Shown: positions 48,360 through 59,200, counted from the stretch's first letter. The stretch is 64,000 nucleotides of DNA from Pantoea sp. BAV 3049 (GCF_009765445.1 NZ_WHOY01000031.1:1304959-1368958); one strand, 5' to 3'. The notes: a model not told the origin generated them from the sequence alone. Numbers and translations are program-made.

Positions 48360-49257
48360 ATGTCTGCGGTTTAAGGAACACCTCGGTAAAATCCTTCTCG
48401 CAGATGCGCCTGACTGCCGGATGCTGGATCATTCGCTCGGCGAATATCACGTGATACTCCTCCACCACGCTCTCTATCCTTCCCAGTTCACTGATCCCTT
48501 TTTCATAGTAAACATCCCCGGCATAGCTGGATGGCGCCACAAAAATGGCATTGTTAGCCGCCCCGAAAGCCTTCATCAGCGCCGCATCATCAAACTCCCC
48601 GAGAATATCCACCGCCAGATTTTGCGTCTGGAACCAGTTAAGCAGTTTGCGCCCCAGCATTGAACGCCGCCCCGGTATCAGCAGTTTTTGCTGTTCAAGA
48701 CAGGCCGGGAAAGGCAGCTCAGGCAGCGGATCGCGGCACCAGAAGCTGATGCCGCACTCACCCAGTTTGACCGAAAACAGTCCTTCCTGCTGGGTGGAGT
48801 CAATCGGGCAGTCGGAGAGGATCATATCCAGCTTGTGCTGGCTGAGCTGCTCCAGCAGCATCTCATGGGTGGATTCAAAGCAGCGCAGGTGAATACTTTC
48901 ATCCGCTACCACCGCCGTCTCCAGCAGCTGGCTGACTATTCGTTTAGAAAGCGCATCGGCCACGCCAACATCGAACAGCAGGCTGGCTTCCTTGCGGTAG
49001 TTAACAATATCCAGCATCTCCTTGCTGAGCAGGAACATCCTGTCGGCATAGCGAAACACCAGCTGACCCAGTTCAGAGGGCACCAGCCCTCTGCCCTGAC
49101 GCTTAAATAACTTACCCTGTAGCCGATCTTCCAGCGCCTTAATCTGGCCTGTGATGGTCTGCGGCGTCAGGTTGAGTACCTCAGCGGCACCCACCACAGA
49201 ACCGGTTTTGCATACCTGCCAGAAGTAGTAGAGATGATTGTAGTTGATCTGTGACAC
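48358..49257 (-). CDS. nhaR: Transcriptional activator NhaR
   Basis: LysR-family regulator that activates nhaA in response to sodium. It has 299 residues (E. coli 301), an N-terminal helix-turn-helix ([31 protein letters not shown]) and a C-terminal effector domain. It follows nhaA on the same strand, as in E. coli, so it is not LeuO although both are LysR proteins. Confidence 0.96.
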   Translation of the reverse strand: MSQINYNHLYYFWQVCKTGSVVGAAEVLNLTPQTITGQIKALEDRLQGKLFKRQGRGLVPSELGQLVFRYADRMFLLSKEMLDIVNYRKEASLLFDVGVADALSKRIVSQLLETAVVADESIHLRCFESTHEMLLEQLSQHKLDMILSDCPIDSTQQEGLFSVKLGECGISFWCRDPLPELPFPACLEQQKLLIPGRRSMLGRKLLNWFQTQNLAVDILGEFDDAALMKAFGAANNAIFVAPSSYAGDVYYEKGISELGRIESVVEEYHVIFAERMIQHPAVRRICEKDFTEVFLKPQT

Positions 49258-49279
49258 AGGCAGATTCCCGCGAGGAAGA

Positions 49280-49310
49280 ACAAAAGCCGGTCAGCGTAAA
49301 CTGACCGGCT
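49280..49310 (-). terminator. Hairpin between nhaA and nhaR
   Basis: AGCCGGTCAG (complement 49301-49310) and CTGACCGGCT (complement 49285-49294), ten perfect pairs with a six-base loop, followed by TTTGTTCTT on the minus strand. The weak T tract suggests partial termination with some read-through into nhaR. Confidence 0.75.
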
Positions 49311-49315
49311 CAGCA

Positions 49316-50476
49316 TCAGCGAAGTTTGATTCGCAGCAGCGTATAACCCACCACGGCAGAGACGACCGAACCAGTGAGGATACCGAGCTTGGCGAGCTTC
49401 ACCATTTCAATATGGGCGGCATCAAAGGCCAGCGAGGCGATAAATATCGACATGGTAAAGCCGATGCCGCAGAGCACACCGATAGCTGCAATGTCCCGCA
49501 TCCGCGTGCTTTCCGGCAGCGCGGCGATCCTCAGCTTCACCGCCAGCCAGCAGATCAGCGTGATGCCCAGCGGCTTACCGACAAACAGGCCGAGAATGAT
49601 GCCCAGCGGAACGGCAGAGAACAGACCGTCCAGAGAGATACCGGCCAATGAAACGCCCGCATTGGCGAAGGCGAACAGCGGCAGGATCAGCCAGGTTACC
49701 CAGGGGGCTAAACTGTGGGCCAGATGAATGGCCGGAGAGTGGCCGTTCTTTTTCTCAAGAGGAATAAAAAAGCCCAGGATAACCCCAGCCAGCGTGGCAT
49801 GAACGCCCGATTTAAGCACCGCGACCCACAGCACCATGCCCACCAGCATATAGACCGACAGATTACGCACGCCAAAGCGGTTCAGCAGAGCCAGCACCAC
49901 TATCGCGCCAGCAGCCACGCACAGCGAGGTGACAGAGAGGTCCTGAGTATAAAAGAAGGCAATAATCAGGATCGCGCCAAGGTCATCAATCACTGCCAGC
50001 GCCATCAGGAACATCTTCAGCGCAGGCGGCACCCGGCTGCCTAACAGCGCCAGGATACCCAGCGCAAAGGCGATGTCCGTGGCCGTTGGGATCGCCCAGC
50101 CGTGGATTGCCAGAGAGTCACTGTGGTTCATCATGGCAAAGATTGCGCCAGGCGCAATCATGCCGCCAATTGCCGCAATCAGCGGGAACATCGCCCGCTC
50201 ACGGGTTGCGAGAGAACCCGATATCAGCTCGTGTTTAACCTCCAGCCCTATCATCAGGAAGAACAATGCCATCAGCGCATCGTTAATCCACAGCAGCAGA
50301 TCTTTGCTGATGTCCAGAGAGCCGAACCGGAATTCAACCGGCATATCCAGCACGTCCTGATAAGACTGCTGAGTTCCGGCATAGTTAGCCAGAAACATGG
50401 CGACTGCCGCCGCAATAATCAGAACCACACCGCCGGTTGCTTCATTTTTTAGGAGTCGCTTAAGCGCCAGTTTCAT
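49316..50476 (-). CDS. nhaA: Na+/H+ antiporter NhaA
   Basis: Electrogenic 2H+/1Na+ antiporter of the inner membrane for pH and salt homeostasis. It has 386 residues (E. coli 388) with twelve hydrophobic segments. The ion-binding aspartate pair is in [19 protein letters not shown], and the pH-sensor/TM IV region is [15 protein letters not shown]. Followed by nhaR. Confidence 0.97.
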   Translation of the reverse strand: MKLALKRLLKNEATGGVVLIIAAAVAMFLANYAGTQQSYQDVLDMPVEFRFGSLDISKDLLLWINDALMALFFLMIGLEVKHELISGSLATRERAMFPLIAAIGGMIAPGAIFAMMNHSDSLAIHGWAIPTATDIAFALGILALLGSRVPPALKMFLMALAVIDDLGAILIIAFFYTQDLSVTSLCVAAGAIVVLALLNRFGVRNLSVYMLVGMVLWVAVLKSGVHATLAGVILGFFIPLEKKNGHSPAIHLAHSLAPWVTWLILPLFAFANAGVSLAGISLDGLFSAVPLGIILGLFVGKPLGITLICWLAVKLRIAALPESTRMRDIAAIGVLCGIGFTMSIFIASLAFDAAHIEMVKLAKLGILTGSVVSAVVGYTLLRIKLR

Positions 50477-50621
50477 GGAAACGTCCTGGTAAAAGAGAAA
50501 AACAAAGTGCGCATAGCATACGCACTTAGACAGCTCGTAAAAAACAGTTTATACCCGCTTTACACTTCGCTATTTCCGAATAGTTTTATACCCCTCTCTG
50601 TCTCCGGTATTTGCACATTAT

Positions 50622-50653
50622 AAAAAAAGTCCCGGACTTTCGACCGGGACTTT
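50622..50653 (-). terminator. dnaKJ terminator
   Basis: AAAGTCCCGG (complement 50644-50653) and CCGGGACTTT (complement 50626-50635) with an eight-base loop, followed by more T (complement 50622-50628). It lies just downstream of dnaJ. Confidence 0.92.
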
Positions 50654-50685
50654 CTAAGCGTACTTAAACGGCTTAAGGGTATAAA

Positions 50686-51822
50686 TTAACGGGTTAAATC
50701 GTCAAAGAATTTCTTCACGCCGTCAAAGAAACTTTTGGAGCGCGGGCTGTTTTTCTCGCCGCTCGGGCCGCCAAAGCTCTCTTCCAGTTCACGCAGCAGA
50801 GACTTCTGCTTCTCGTTCAGGCTGACCGGGGTTTCCACCACCACGCGGCACAGCAGGTCACCCTGCGCACCACCGCGAACGGATTTAACACCCTTGCCGC
50901 GCATGCGGAACAGCTTGCCGGTCTGCGTTTCTGAAGGCACCTTCAGCTTCACGCGGCCATCGAGGGTTGGCACTTCAATTTCGCCCCCCAGCGCTGCCAT
51001 AGCAAAGTTAATTGGCACTTCACAGTACAGGTTGTTCTCTTCACGCTCGAAGATTGGGTGCTTGCGCACGGAAACCTGAACATACAGATCGCCTGCTGGC
51101 GCGCCGTGCTCACCTGCTTCACCTTCGCCGGTCAGACGGATACGGTCGCCAGTGTCCACACCTGCCGGGATTTTCACGGACAGCGTTTTAGATTTCTCCA
51201 CGCGGCCATGACCGTGGCAGGCATTACAAGGATCCTTGATCACAGAACCGCGTCCGTGACAGGTCGGACACGCCTGCTGCACGGTAAAGAAGCCCTGACG
51301 CATCTGCACCTGGCCCTGTCCATGACAGGTCGGACAGGTTTGTGGCTGCGTACCGGATTTCGCGCCGCTGCCGTGGCAGACGTCACACTCTTCCAGCGTA
51401 GGGATACGGATCTCTTTGGTCACGCCGCGGACGGCTTCTTCAAGCGTCAACTCCATGTTGTAGCGTAAATCGGCTCCGCGCGCGGCACGCTGCTGACGGC
51501 GGCCTCCGCCAAAGATGTCGCCGAACACGTCGCCAAAGATATCGCTGAAGTCCGCTCCGCCGCCGCCAAATCCGCCGCCACCGCCCATACCGCCCTGTTC
51601 AAAGGCTGCATGGCCGTACTGATCGTAAGCCGCACGCTTCTGAGCATCGGTCAGGATCTCATAAGCTTCCTTGACCTCTTTAAACCTGGCTTCGGATTCT
51701 TTATCACCTGGATTACGGTCAGGATGGAATTTCATCGCCAGGCGTTTATAGGCCTTTTTGATTTCACGCTCTTCCGCTGATTTGGAAACGCCTAAAATCT
51801 CGTAATAGTCTTTCTTCGCCAT
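50686..51822 (-). CDS. dnaJ: Co-chaperone DnaJ (Hsp40)
   Basis: Stimulates DnaK ATPase and presents substrates. It has 378 residues: an N-terminal J domain ([19 protein letters not shown] in KFHPDRNPG), a Gly/Phe-rich region ([15 protein letters not shown]), four CxxCxGxG zinc-finger repeats ([32 protein letters not shown]) and C-terminal substrate domains. It lies 106 bases after dnaK in the usual heat-shock operon. Confidence 0.98.
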   Translation of the reverse strand: MAKKDYYEILGVSKSAEEREIKKAYKRLAMKFHPDRNPGDKESEARFKEVKEAYEILTDAQKRAAYDQYGHAAFEQGGMGGGGGFGGGGADFSDIFGDVFGDIFGGGRRQQRAARGADLRYNMELTLEEAVRGVTKEIRIPTLEECDVCHGSGAKSGTQPQTCPTCHGQGQVQMRQGFFTVQQACPTCHGRGSVIKDPCNACHGHGRVEKSKTLSVKIPAGVDTGDRIRLTGEGEAGEHGAPAGDLYVQVSVRKHPIFEREENNLYCEVPINFAMAALGGEIEVPTLDGRVKLKVPSETQTGKLFRMRGKGVKSVRGGAQGDLLCRVVVETPVSLNEKQKSLLRELEESFGGPSGEKNSPRSKSFFDGVKKFFDDLTR

Positions 51823-51850
51823 TCTGGTGTTCCTGCCCTTAACATGCGTG

Positions 51851-51880
51851 CACGGGCGAGGAGAAACTCCTACGCCCGTG
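51851..51880 (-). promoter_or_regulatory. Intercistronic dnaK-dnaJ hairpin
   Basis: CACGGGCG-AGGAG pairs with CTCCT-(A)-CGCCCGTG around an AAA loop: 13 pairs with one bulge, no T tract. It may set the DnaK:DnaJ ratio by stabilising the upstream mRNA or limiting ribosomes; this is inference. Confidence 0.6.
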
Positions 51881-51928
51881 GGTTTAAGCAGTGACCCTTA
51901 GCAGGCCACCGTGCCCGCTCAAGGGCGA

Positions 51929-53845
51929 TTATTTTTTGTTGTCTTTTACTTCTTCAAATTCAGCATCAACAACATCGTCATCTTTCTTCGCAGAAGCGTC
52001 GGCTGCATCAGCTGCGCCGCCAGCAGCCTGCTGCTGCTGAGCAAACTCCATCAGCTTGCTGGAGACTTCCATCAGCGCCTGCATTTTCGCTTCGATGTCT
52101 GCTTTGTCTTCGCCTTTCAGCGCGCTGTTCAGCTCGGTCAGGGCTGCCTCGATTGGCGCCTTGTCGTCTGCTGGCAGTTTGTCACCGGCTTCATCCAGCT
52201 GCTTGCGGGTGCTGTGCGACAGATGATCGGCCTGGTTGCGAACCTGCACCAGCTCTTCGAACTTACGGTCGGACTCCGCGTTAACTTCCGCGTCACGAAC
52301 CATTTTTTCGATTTCATCGTCGTTCAGACCAGAAGAGGCCTTGATAGTGATCTTCTGCTCTTTACCGCTGTTTTTGTCTTTGGCAGACACGTGCAGGATA
52401 CCATCCGCATCAATGTCAAAGGTAACTTCGATCTGCGGCATGCCGCGCGGTGCGGACTGGATACCGTCGAGGTTGAACTGGCCCAGAGATTTGTTATCTG
52501 CTGCACGTTTACGCTCACCCTGCACCACGTGAATGGTTACTGCAGACTGGTTATCTTCAGCAGTAGAGAACACCTGGCTGTGTTTGGTTGGGATAGTGGT
52601 GTTCTTGCTGATCAGCGAGGTCATCACGCCACCCATGGTTTCGATACCCAGGGACAGTGGCGTCACGTCCAGCAGCAGAACGTCTTTCACTTCACCAGCC
52701 AGCACGCCGCCCTGAACCGCAGCACCTACGGCAACAGCTTCATCCGGGTTGACGTCTTTACGTGGCTCTTTACCAAAGAACTCAGCAACTTTTGCCTGCA
52801 CCATTGGCATACGAGTCTGACCACCCACCAGGATGACATCATTGATGTCAGACACGGACAGGCCGGCATCCTGCAGAGCGACTTTAAGCGGCTCGATAGA
52901 ACGGGTCACCAGGTCTTCGACCAGGGATTCCAGTTTCGCACGGGTCACTTTGATGTTCAGGTGCTTAGGACCGGTCGCATCTGCAGTGATGTACGGCAGG
53001 TTAACATCGGTCTGCTGAGCAGAAGACAGTTCAATTTTCGCTTTCTCAGCGGCTTCTTTCAGGCGCTGCATCGCCAGCGGATCGTTGTGCAGATCGATGC
53101 CCTGATCTTTCTTAAATTCAGCCACGAGGTAGTTGATCATACGGCTGTCGAAGTCTTCACCACCCAGGTGGGTATCACCGTTGGTTGCCAGAACTTCGAA
53201 GGTTTTTTCGCCGTCAACTTCGTCGATTTCAATAATTGAGATATCGAAGGTACCGCCGCCCAGGTCATAAACCGCGATAGTACGGTTGCCCTGGCCTTTA
53301 TCCATACCGTAAGCCAGTGCGGCTGCGGTTGGTTCGTTGATGATACGCTTCACGTCCAGACCGGCGATACGACCAGCATCTTTAGTTGCCTGACGCTGCG
53401 CATCGTTAAAGTAGGCTGGTACGGTGATAACCGCTTCAGTTACCGGCTCACCCAGGTAATCTTCCGCCGTTTTCTTCATTTTCTTCAGCACTTCTGCAGA
53501 AATCTGCGGCGGTGCCATTTTCTGGCCTTTCACATCGATCCAGGCGTCACCGTTGTCGGAACCGGCAATTTTGTAAGGCATGATTTTGATATCACGCTGC
53601 ACTTCTTCATCCTGGAAGCGACGGCCAATCAGGCGCTTGATCGCAAACAGGGTATTTTGTGGGTTGGTCACTGCCTGACGCTTGGCCGGCTGGCCGACCA
53701 GGGTTTCGCCATCCTGGGTATAAGCGATGATGGAAGGCGTGGTGCGATCGCCTTCCGCATTCTCCAACACGCGAGCCTTGCCGCCGTCCATAATCGCGAC
53801 ACAAGAGTTAGTCGTACCCAGGTCAATACCAATAATCTTACCCAT
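51929..53845 (-). CDS. dnaK: Chaperone DnaK (Hsp70)
   Basis: Major ATP-driven Hsp70. It has 638 residues (E. coli 638): N-terminal ATPase domain ([47 protein letters not shown]), substrate-binding beta domain ([18 protein letters not shown]) and helical lid with an Ala/Asp-rich tail ending EEVKDNKK. Heat-shock promoter upstream. A long frame on the opposite strand is a compositional shadow. Confidence 0.99.
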   Translation of the reverse strand: MGKIIGIDLGTTNSCVAIMDGGKARVLENAEGDRTTPSIIAYTQDGETLVGQPAKRQAVTNPQNTLFAIKRLIGRRFQDEEVQRDIKIMPYKIAGSDNGDAWIDVKGQKMAPPQISAEVLKKMKKTAEDYLGEPVTEAVITVPAYFNDAQRQATKDAGRIAGLDVKRIINEPTAAALAYGMDKGQGNRTIAVYDLGGGTFDISIIEIDEVDGEKTFEVLATNGDTHLGGEDFDSRMINYLVAEFKKDQGIDLHNDPLAMQRLKEAAEKAKIELSSAQQTDVNLPYITADATGPKHLNIKVTRAKLESLVEDLVTRSIEPLKVALQDAGLSVSDINDVILVGGQTRMPMVQAKVAEFFGKEPRKDVNPDEAVAVGAAVQGGVLAGEVKDVLLLDVTPLSLGIETMGGVMTSLISKNTTIPTKHSQVFSTAEDNQSAVTIHVVQGERKRAADNKSLGQFNLDGIQSAPRGMPQIEVTFDIDADGILHVSAKDKNSGKEQKITIKASSGLNDDEIEKMVRDAEVNAESDRKFEELVQVRNQADHLSHSTRKQLDEAGDKLPADDKAPIEAALTELNSALKGEDKADIEAKMQALMEVSSKLMEFAQQQQAAGGAADAADASAKKDDDVVDAEFEEVKDNKK

Positions 53846-54165
53846 CTAAACATCTCCCACTTAAATTTATTTCAAATCAGGTTATGCACACTAAATGCGG
53901 TCTGTTTTCGCCGTTTCAACTCCCGACGCCGCGCTTTTTTTCCGGGCACATATCCTCGGATGCCAAATAAGATGGGGCCATCCCCTTCGGCATCAAGGGG
54001 GCGGATAAAAAAAATTTCGAATTTACCGCTCTCCAGATCAATGTTTCCCGCGCGTCTGCTCATTATCATGCCGCGCACGCTGAGAAAGCTGGCGGTTTTT
54101 TCCTCATTCGGGCCGGTTCTGACGTGACGTCACCATTTTCATTTTTCATATATCGCTGAGGGTTT
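53846..54165. other. dnaK/satP divergent intergenic region
   Basis: A 320-base gap with the heat-shock promoter of dnaK (53970-53997) and the upstream region of satP. A 68-codon minus-strand frame at 53872-54078 runs across the heat-shock promoter and has no recognisable product; I do not call it a gene. Confidence 0.75.
53970..53997 (-). promoter_or_regulatory. Sigma-32 heat-shock promoter of dnaKJ
   Basis: CTTGATG (complement 53991-53997) and CCCCATCT (complement 53970-53977), spaced 13 bases. The E. coli dnaK P1 has CTTGATG, 13 bases, CCCCATTT, so this is practically identical. The leader to the dnaK ATG is about 120 bases. Confidence 0.93.
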
Positions 54166-54768
54166 ATGCATACCAACAAGCTGGCAAATCCAGGTCCTTT
54201 GGGATTGATGGGTTTCGGGATGACCACTGTTTTACTGAATCTGCACAACGCAGGCTTTTTCCCGCTGACCGCCGTTATCATCAGTATGGGCATTTTTTTT
54301 GGCGGGTTTGCGCAGATCCTGGCTGGCCTGCTGGAGTATAAAAAAGGCAACACCTTTGGCCTGACCGCCTTTACCTCTTACGGCTGCTTCTGGCTGAGCC
54401 TGGTGGGAATTTTAGTGCTGCCGAAGATGGGCCTGGCTGAGGCGACTGATGCCACCATGCTGGGCGCATACCTGGCACTGTGGGGCGTGTTTACCCTGTT
54501 TATGTTCTTTGGCGCCCTGAAGGGCAACCGTGCGCTGCAATTCGTCTTTGCCAGCCTGACAGTGCTGTTTGCCCTGCTGGCTTATGGCAACATCACCGGT
54601 AATCACGCTGTGCTGATGTTTGCTGGCTATGAAGGGATAGTCTGCGGTGCCAGCGCAATTTATCTGGCGATGGCTGAAGTGATTAATGAGCAGTTGGGCC
54701 GGACCGTGCTGCCAATTGGCGAACCGGGCCGTGTAACCGCTCCTGCGGGTGAGATGAGCCAGGCGTAA
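54166..54768 (+). CDS. satP: Succinate-acetate/proton symporter SatP
   Basis: AceTr (GPR1/FUN34/YaaH) family six-helix channel/symporter for acetate and succinate. The N-terminal family signature is [41 protein letters not shown] and [20 protein letters not shown] are further family blocks. It has 200 residues, about twelve more than E. coli because of a C-terminal extension after VLPIGEPG. E. coli has the same gene near dnaK. Confidence 0.94.
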   Translation: MHTNKLANPGPLGLMGFGMTTVLLNLHNAGFFPLTAVIISMGIFFGGFAQILAGLLEYKKGNTFGLTAFTSYGCFWLSLVGILVLPKMGLAEATDATMLGAYLALWGVFTLFMFFGALKGNRALQFVFASLTVLFALLAYGNITGNHAVLMFAGYEGIVCGASAIYLAMAEVINEQLGRTVLPIGEPGRVTAPAGEMSQA

Positions 54769-54851
54769 AAGGCCTGGTTTAAAATGCCTGCCGTTGCCCT
54801 GGCTTCTGGTTCCTTGCCTCTTTTTAACAGGCAACACCAGTGTCAATGGCG

Positions 54852-54937
54852 CGGGGAACACAGGCCGCGAATAAAGCGTCTCGTGCCATGAACGGCACGA
54901 GTCGGGCTGTCACAGATGACGCCTTTTGCGTCTTTTT
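54852..54937 (+). repeat. MITE-like repeat copy 2 (right end missing)
   Basis: The same element as at 7712: left end CGGGGAACACAGGCCG, hairpin CTCGTGCC / GGCACGAG around ATGAAC (54879-54900) and terminator-like GACGC-CTTTT-GCGTC-TTTTT (54918-54937). Two stem positions differ from copy 1 on both arms in a compensating way. The right terminal repeat is absent; the MFS gene stop codon begins at 54944. It may act as the satP terminator. Confidence 0.83.
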
Positions 54938-54941
54938 ATTG

Positions 54942-56249
54942 TTAGCTATAACTGTCCGCCTGCCCGATAACATCGCGGTGAGCGAAGTCCCGCTTCAGGT
55001 AAATCCCCAGCAACAAGCCAATGACCGACAGCGCCAGCACGTAATAAGCCGGAGCCAGTGGCGTGACGGCCATAATCAGCGTGACGAAGATCGGCGTTAA
55101 CCCACCAAAAATAGCGTAGGCCACATTGTAGGAGAATGAGATCCCGGTAAAACGCACTTCAGCCGGGAAAGAACGCACCATCACATAAGGCACCGCGCCT
55201 ACCACGCCAACGCTCAGGCCAACCAGAGCATAACAGGCGAACAGCAGCTCCGGATGTGTGCCCACCGTCCGGTAGAAAATCCAGCTACACGCAGCCAGCA
55301 GCAGGCTGCCGAAGATAAACGTTTTACTGGCACCAAAGCGATCGGCGGCAAGACCGGCACAGATACAGCCCACAATCAGCGCGATCGTCGCCAGGCTGTT
55401 AGCCTGCAACGCCTGCGCAGTAGGAATGTTATAAACCTTTTGCAGCCAGGTTGGCGTCATCAGGATCACCACCACCACCCCAGCCGATAGCAGCCAGGTC
55501 AGCAGCATGCAGACGGCGATCTCTTTCCTGTGGTTAACCACCACGGCCTTTAGCGGCAGCTCAGCCGCCAGTGCTTTACGCGCCTCAAGCTCAATAAAAA
55601 TCGGGGTTTCCTTAAGCCAGCGGCGCAGGTACATCGCCACCAGCCCAAAGACACCGCCGAGCAGGAAAGGAATACGCCAGCCACCTTCAACAATACCCTG
55701 CGGGCCAAAACCTTTGTTAATCAACGTTGCCACTACCGATCCCAGCAGGATCCCGGCGGTCAGACCAGCCGTCAGCGTGCCGCAGGCAAAACCGATACGC
55801 TTCACCGGTACGTGCTCGGCCACAAACACCCAGGCTCCGGGCACTTCACCGCCCACCGCTGCGCCCTGCAACATGCGTAACAGCAGCAGCAAAATGGGTG
55901 CGGCAATACCGAGCGTGGCATAACCAGGCAGTAATCCCATCGCCAGCGTGGGCAGCGCCATCAGCAATATGCTGAGGCTGAACATCTTCTTGCGGCCTTT
56001 GCTGTCACCAAAATGCGCCATGATGATGCCGCCCAACGGACGCGCCAGATAACCGGCGGCAAAGATCGCAAAGGTCTGCACCTGGCGCAGCCAGTCAGGG
56101 ATATCAGGAGGAAAGAAGAGGTCGCCAATCACCGCTGCGAAGAAGACAAAAATAATGAAGTCGTAGAACTCCAGTGCGCCACCCAGCGCCGCCAGAGAAA
56201 GAGTTTTATAATCCTGCCGGTTTAACCGGCGCGCGCTGTCGGAAAGCAT
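54942..56249 (-). CDS. Metabolite:H+ symporter (MHS) family MFS transporter
   Basis: A 435-residue, twelve-helix major facilitator of the ProP/KgtP/ShiA group. The start LGGALEFYDFIIFVFFAAVIG is the typical MHS TM1 signature; HFGDSKGRKKMFSLSIL is the MFS loop 2-3 motif and GAAVGGEVPGAWVFVAEH the TM4-5 region. Substrates in this family are organic acids, osmolytes or shikimate; which applies here cannot be told. It lies between satP and mog, where E. coli has no such gene, and its 3' end abuts the repeat copy. Confidence 0.88.
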   Translation of the reverse strand: MLSDSARRLNRQDYKTLSLAALGGALEFYDFIIFVFFAAVIGDLFFPPDIPDWLRQVQTFAIFAAGYLARPLGGIIMAHFGDSKGRKKMFSLSILLMALPTLAMGLLPGYATLGIAAPILLLLLRMLQGAAVGGEVPGAWVFVAEHVPVKRIGFACGTLTAGLTAGILLGSVVATLINKGFGPQGIVEGGWRIPFLLGGVFGLVAMYLRRWLKETPIFIELEARKALAAELPLKAVVVNHRKEIAVCMLLTWLLSAGVVVVILMTPTWLQKVYNIPTAQALQANSLATIALIVGCICAGLAADRFGASKTFIFGSLLLAACSWIFYRTVGTHPELLFACYALVGLSVGVVGAVPYVMVRSFPAEVRFTGISFSYNVAYAIFGGLTPIFVTLIMAVTPLAPAYYVLALSVIGLLLGIYLKRDFAHRDVIGQADSYS

Positions 56250-56376
56250 AATGATTCAGGCACATCCAGAAGTAGAGGAGAAAAGTTTAGTTATTTACTG
56301 TAAAGCTAACCGTACTATACCGTTCATTTTCCGCCACACCAGTCGCGCTGGATTTTATACCTGAATCAGAGAATTT

Positions 56377-56964
56377 TTAGCCGTTTGTTTCACGACGGGC
56401 GCTTTTGGGGCGAAATGCTGCTACCACAGCCGCGTGAGTTTCAACATAAGGCCCATCCAGCAACTGGATACAATACGGTACACTGGCAAAAATACCGTGA
56501 ACCTTCGCCTTGCCCTGCTCATCCTTCAGCCCTTCCAGCGTCTCTTTAATCGACTTTGGCTGGCCTGGAAGATTAATAATTAACGACTGTTTGCGAATCA
56601 CTCCAACCTGGCGCGAAAGGATCGCAGTCGGCACAAAGTTCAGGCTGATCTGGCGCATCTGCTCGCCAAAGCCCGGCATCTCCCGATCGGCAATCGCCAG
56701 CGTGGCATCAGGGGTCACGTCACGCCGGGCCGGACCGGTTCCACCGGTGGTCAGCACCAGGTGACAGAACAGCTCGTCCACCAGCTCACAGATTGCCTGC
56801 TCAATCATCGGCTGCTCGTCCGGCACCAGGCGTTTTTCAATCTCAAAAGGGGTTGCCAGCGCCTGGGTCAGCCATGCTTCCAGCGCGGGAAGCCCTTCGT
56901 CCTGGTAAATGCCATTGACAGCGCGGTCGGAAACGGAAATTAGTCCTATGCGTAATGTATTCAT
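56377..56964 (-). CDS. mog: Molybdopterin adenylyltransferase
   Basis: Adenylates molybdopterin before molybdate insertion in molybdenum cofactor synthesis. It has 195 residues as in E. coli. RIGLISVSDRAVNGIYQDEG at the start and the MoCF_biosynth signature LTTGGTGPARRDVTPDAT are diagnostic. It lies beside talB as in E. coli. Confidence 0.96.
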   Translation of the reverse strand: MNTLRIGLISVSDRAVNGIYQDEGLPALEAWLTQALATPFEIEKRLVPDEQPMIEQAICELVDELFCHLVLTTGGTGPARRDVTPDATLAIADREMPGFGEQMRQISLNFVPTAILSRQVGVIRKQSLIINLPGQPKSIKETLEGLKDEQGKAKVHGIFASVPYCIQLLDGPYVETHAAVVAAFRPKSARRETNG

Positions 56965-57070
56965 GGTGTCGTCACTGTGATTCCGTCCACCGCGGGAGCG
57001 CGGATGCGGGATTTAAGAGGGATCTGGGCAAAGCATAAACTATTGCAAAGCGGGATGTACAGCGAGGGGG

Positions 57071-57096
57071 AAAAGCATGGCCGGTTACCCCGGCCA
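57071..57096 (-). terminator. Possible talB terminator
   Basis: GGCCGG / CCGGCC (complement 57090-57095 and 57079-57084) with a five-base loop, followed by ATGCTTTTCC on the minus strand. The T tract is short and displaced. Confidence 0.55.
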
Positions 57097-57105
57097 CGTC
57101 ACAAC

Positions 57106-58059
57106 TTACAACAGATCAGCGATCATCTTGTCGAGTTTGCCCTGGTCGATAGCAAAGTTACGGATGCCCTGAGCCAGTTTATCCACCGCCATCGGATCCT
57201 GGTTGTGCTGCCACAGGAATTCAGATTCGGTCATTTTCGCCGGACGCGCTTTCACTTCGCCAGACCATGACAGCTTACGCTCCAGCGAACCTTCGCTCTC
57301 AGCCAGCTCTTTCAGCAGGCCCGGGGAGATGGTCAGACGGTCACAGCCAGCCAGCTCGATGATTTCGCCCACGTTACGGAAGCTGGCACCCATCACCACG
57401 GTCTCGTAGCCATGCTGTTTGTAGTAAGTGTAGATTTCAGACACGGAAACCACGCCTGGATCTTCATTCGCCGCGTACTCTTTCTTGTCGGTATTGGCTT
57501 TGTACCAGTCCAGAATACGGCCCACAAATGGGGAGATCAGGTAGACACCCGCTTCAGCGCAGGCACGGGCCTGAGCAAAGGAGAACAGCAGGGTCAGGTT
57601 ACAGTTGATGCCTTCTTTTTCCAGCTGCTCAGCAGCACGGATGCCCTGCCAGGTGGAAGCCAGTTTGATCAGGATGCGGTCGTTGCTGATGCCGGCATCA
57701 TTATACAGTTTGATCAGGGAACGGGCTTTATTGATGCTGCCTTCGGTGTCATAAGACAGGCGCGCATCCACTTCAGTAGAGATACGGCCAGGCACCAGCT
57801 TGAGGATTTCCAGACCGATGTTCACCGCCAGTTTGTCAGCAGCGTACTGGATCTGCTCTTCTTTTTTGCTGCTCTGATCGCGTGCCCAGGCTACCGCTTC
57901 ATCAATCAGCTTGCGGTATTCAGGGATCTGCGCGGCGCTCAGGATCAGGGAAGGGTTGGTAGTGGCATCTTGTGGCTGGTACAGCTTCATCGCTGCAATG
58001 TCGCCGGTATCGGCAACAACGGTAGTGAGTTGACGCAGGGAAGTCAGTTTGTCCGTCAT
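57106..58059 (-). CDS. talB: Transaldolase B
   Basis: Pentose phosphate pathway enzyme moving a dihydroxyacetone unit between sugar phosphates. The Schiff-base lysine lies in [24 protein letters not shown] and [10 protein letters not shown] are other signatures. The ATG at 58057-58059 ([10 protein letters not shown]) gives 317 residues, exactly the E. coli length; a frame extension of five codons is unneeded. Divergent from yaaA. Confidence 0.97.
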   Translation of the reverse strand: MTDKLTSLRQLTTVVADTGDIAAMKLYQPQDATTNPSLILSAAQIPEYRKLIDEAVAWARDQSSKKEEQIQYAADKLAVNIGLEILKLVPGRISTEVDARLSYDTEGSINKARSLIKLYNDAGISNDRILIKLASTWQGIRAAEQLEKEGINCNLTLLFSFAQARACAEAGVYLISPFVGRILDWYKANTDKKEYAANEDPGVVSVSEIYTYYKQHGYETVVMGASFRNVGEIIELAGCDRLTISPGLLKELAESEGSLERKLSWSGEVKARPAKMTESEFLWQHNQDPMAVDKLAQGIRNFAIDQGKLDKMIADLL

Positions 58060-58271
58060 AGTTGTCATTCTCATCAGGTAGAGTTATCGGGTTCTTGAAA
58101 ATCTCTGTCACGGATAATATCACGCACCACCTTCCATGCAAGGTAAGGTTGCCGCCAGAACACTGAGTGCTAAACCCCGTCAATGGCAGCGATTTGTCCC
58201 TTCATCGCACTTTTTTGCTACAGTACAGCACCGATTTTGCTTTCTCTGACGTATTTAATAAGGAACCTCTC

Positions 58272-59048
58272 ATGCTGATGGTTATCTCTCCGGCCAAGAC
58301 GCTGGATTTCGAAAGCGAGCTGGCGACCGACCGCTTCACCCAACCGGCGCTGCTGGATGATTCCCGGAAACTGATTGAGGTGGCGCGCAAGCTGACGCCA
58401 GTGCAGATTGGCAAACTGATGAGCATCAGCGACAAGCTGGCTGACCTGAATGCCGGACGCTTCCAGAACTGGCAAACGCCCTTTTCTCCGGACAACGCCC
58501 GCCAGGCGATTCTGGCTTTTAAAGGGGATGTTTACACGGGGTTGCAGGCTGAGACTTTTAAAGAGAAAGATTTCGACTTTGCCCAGCAGCATCTGCGTAT
58601 GCTTTCCGGCCTGTATGGCTTGCTGCGCCCGCTGGATCTGATGCAGCCTTATCGTCTGGAAATGGGCATAAAGCTGGAAAATCCGGCCGGCAAAGATCTC
58701 TACAGCTTCTGGGGCGATCGTCTGACCGTAGTGCTAAACGAGGCGCTGGCAGAGCAAGGTGATGATGTGTTGATCAACCTGGCTTCCGATGAATACTTTA
58801 AAGCGGTGAAGCCAAAGAAGCTGAACGGCCGCATCATCAAGCCGGTGTTCCTCGACGAGAAAAACGGCAAGTTCAAAGTGATCAGTTTCTACGCCAAAAA
58901 AGCACGTGGGCTCATGAGCCGCTATATCATCGAGCACCGCCTGAGCAAACCCGCCCAGCTGAAAAAATTCGATGTTGACGGCTATTTCTTCGTTGCTGAC
59001 GAAAGCAATGAGCATGAACTGGTCTTTAAACGCCACGAAACCCCATAA
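58272..59048 (+). CDS. yaaA: Peroxide stress resistance protein YaaA
   Basis: UPF0246/DUF328 protein that limits unincorporated iron and oxidative DNA damage during peroxide stress, under OxyR in E. coli. The start at ATG 58272 ([13 protein letters not shown]) after AAGGAACC gives 258 residues as in E. coli. [25 protein letters not shown] and [13 protein letters not shown] are conserved blocks. Confidence 0.96.
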   Translation: MLMVISPAKTLDFESELATDRFTQPALLDDSRKLIEVARKLTPVQIGKLMSISDKLADLNAGRFQNWQTPFSPDNARQAILAFKGDVYTGLQAETFKEKDFDFAQQHLRMLSGLYGLLRPLDLMQPYRLEMGIKLENPAGKDLYSFWGDRLTVVLNEALAEQGDDVLINLASDEYFKAVKPKKLNGRIIKPVFLDEKNGKFKVISFYAKKARGLMSRYIIEHRLSKPAQLKKFDVDGYFFVADESNEHELVFKRHETP

Positions 59049-59138
59049 CTTCAGATTATCGCTAAGGCGGCCCGGCCCCTTGTGCGGCTGCCTTTACCTC
59101 CCCCCTATTTACGCCAGCCATACCTTTTACTGATGCCA

Positions 59139-59166
59139 GGAACTGTGACACTTTTTTGAACACACA
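59139..59166 (+). promoter_or_regulatory. Possible HrpL-dependent (hrp box) promoter
   Basis: GGAACT (59139-59144), 15 bases, ACACACA (59160-59166). The hrp box consensus of HrpL-type sigma factors in Erwinia, Pantoea and Pseudomonas syringae is GGAAC(C/T)-N15/16-CCACNNA, so only the first C of the -10 block differs. It lies 34 bases ahead of the ATG of the chaperone-like gene. Chance occurrence is possible; the gene context raises the odds. Confidence 0.55.
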
Positions 59167-59200
59167 GACCTTACCGCATCAATTTAGCCATGAGGCAGGT

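Noticed and set aside
48358..49257. LysR gene first considered as a displaced leuO
   Set aside because: It lies next to nhaA, has the NhaR N-terminus [11 protein letters not shown] and the NhaR length, so it is nhaR.
51911..53239. 442-codon open frame on the plus strand opposite dnaK
   Set aside because: Long antisense frames opposite highly expressed, codon-biased genes such as dnaK are a known compositional artefact. The translation shows no domain, and dnaK is certain.
53872..54078. 68-codon minus-strand frame upstream of dnaK
   Set aside because: It runs over the sigma-32 promoter and leader of dnaK; its basic composition comes from promoter-proximal sequence. No known family.
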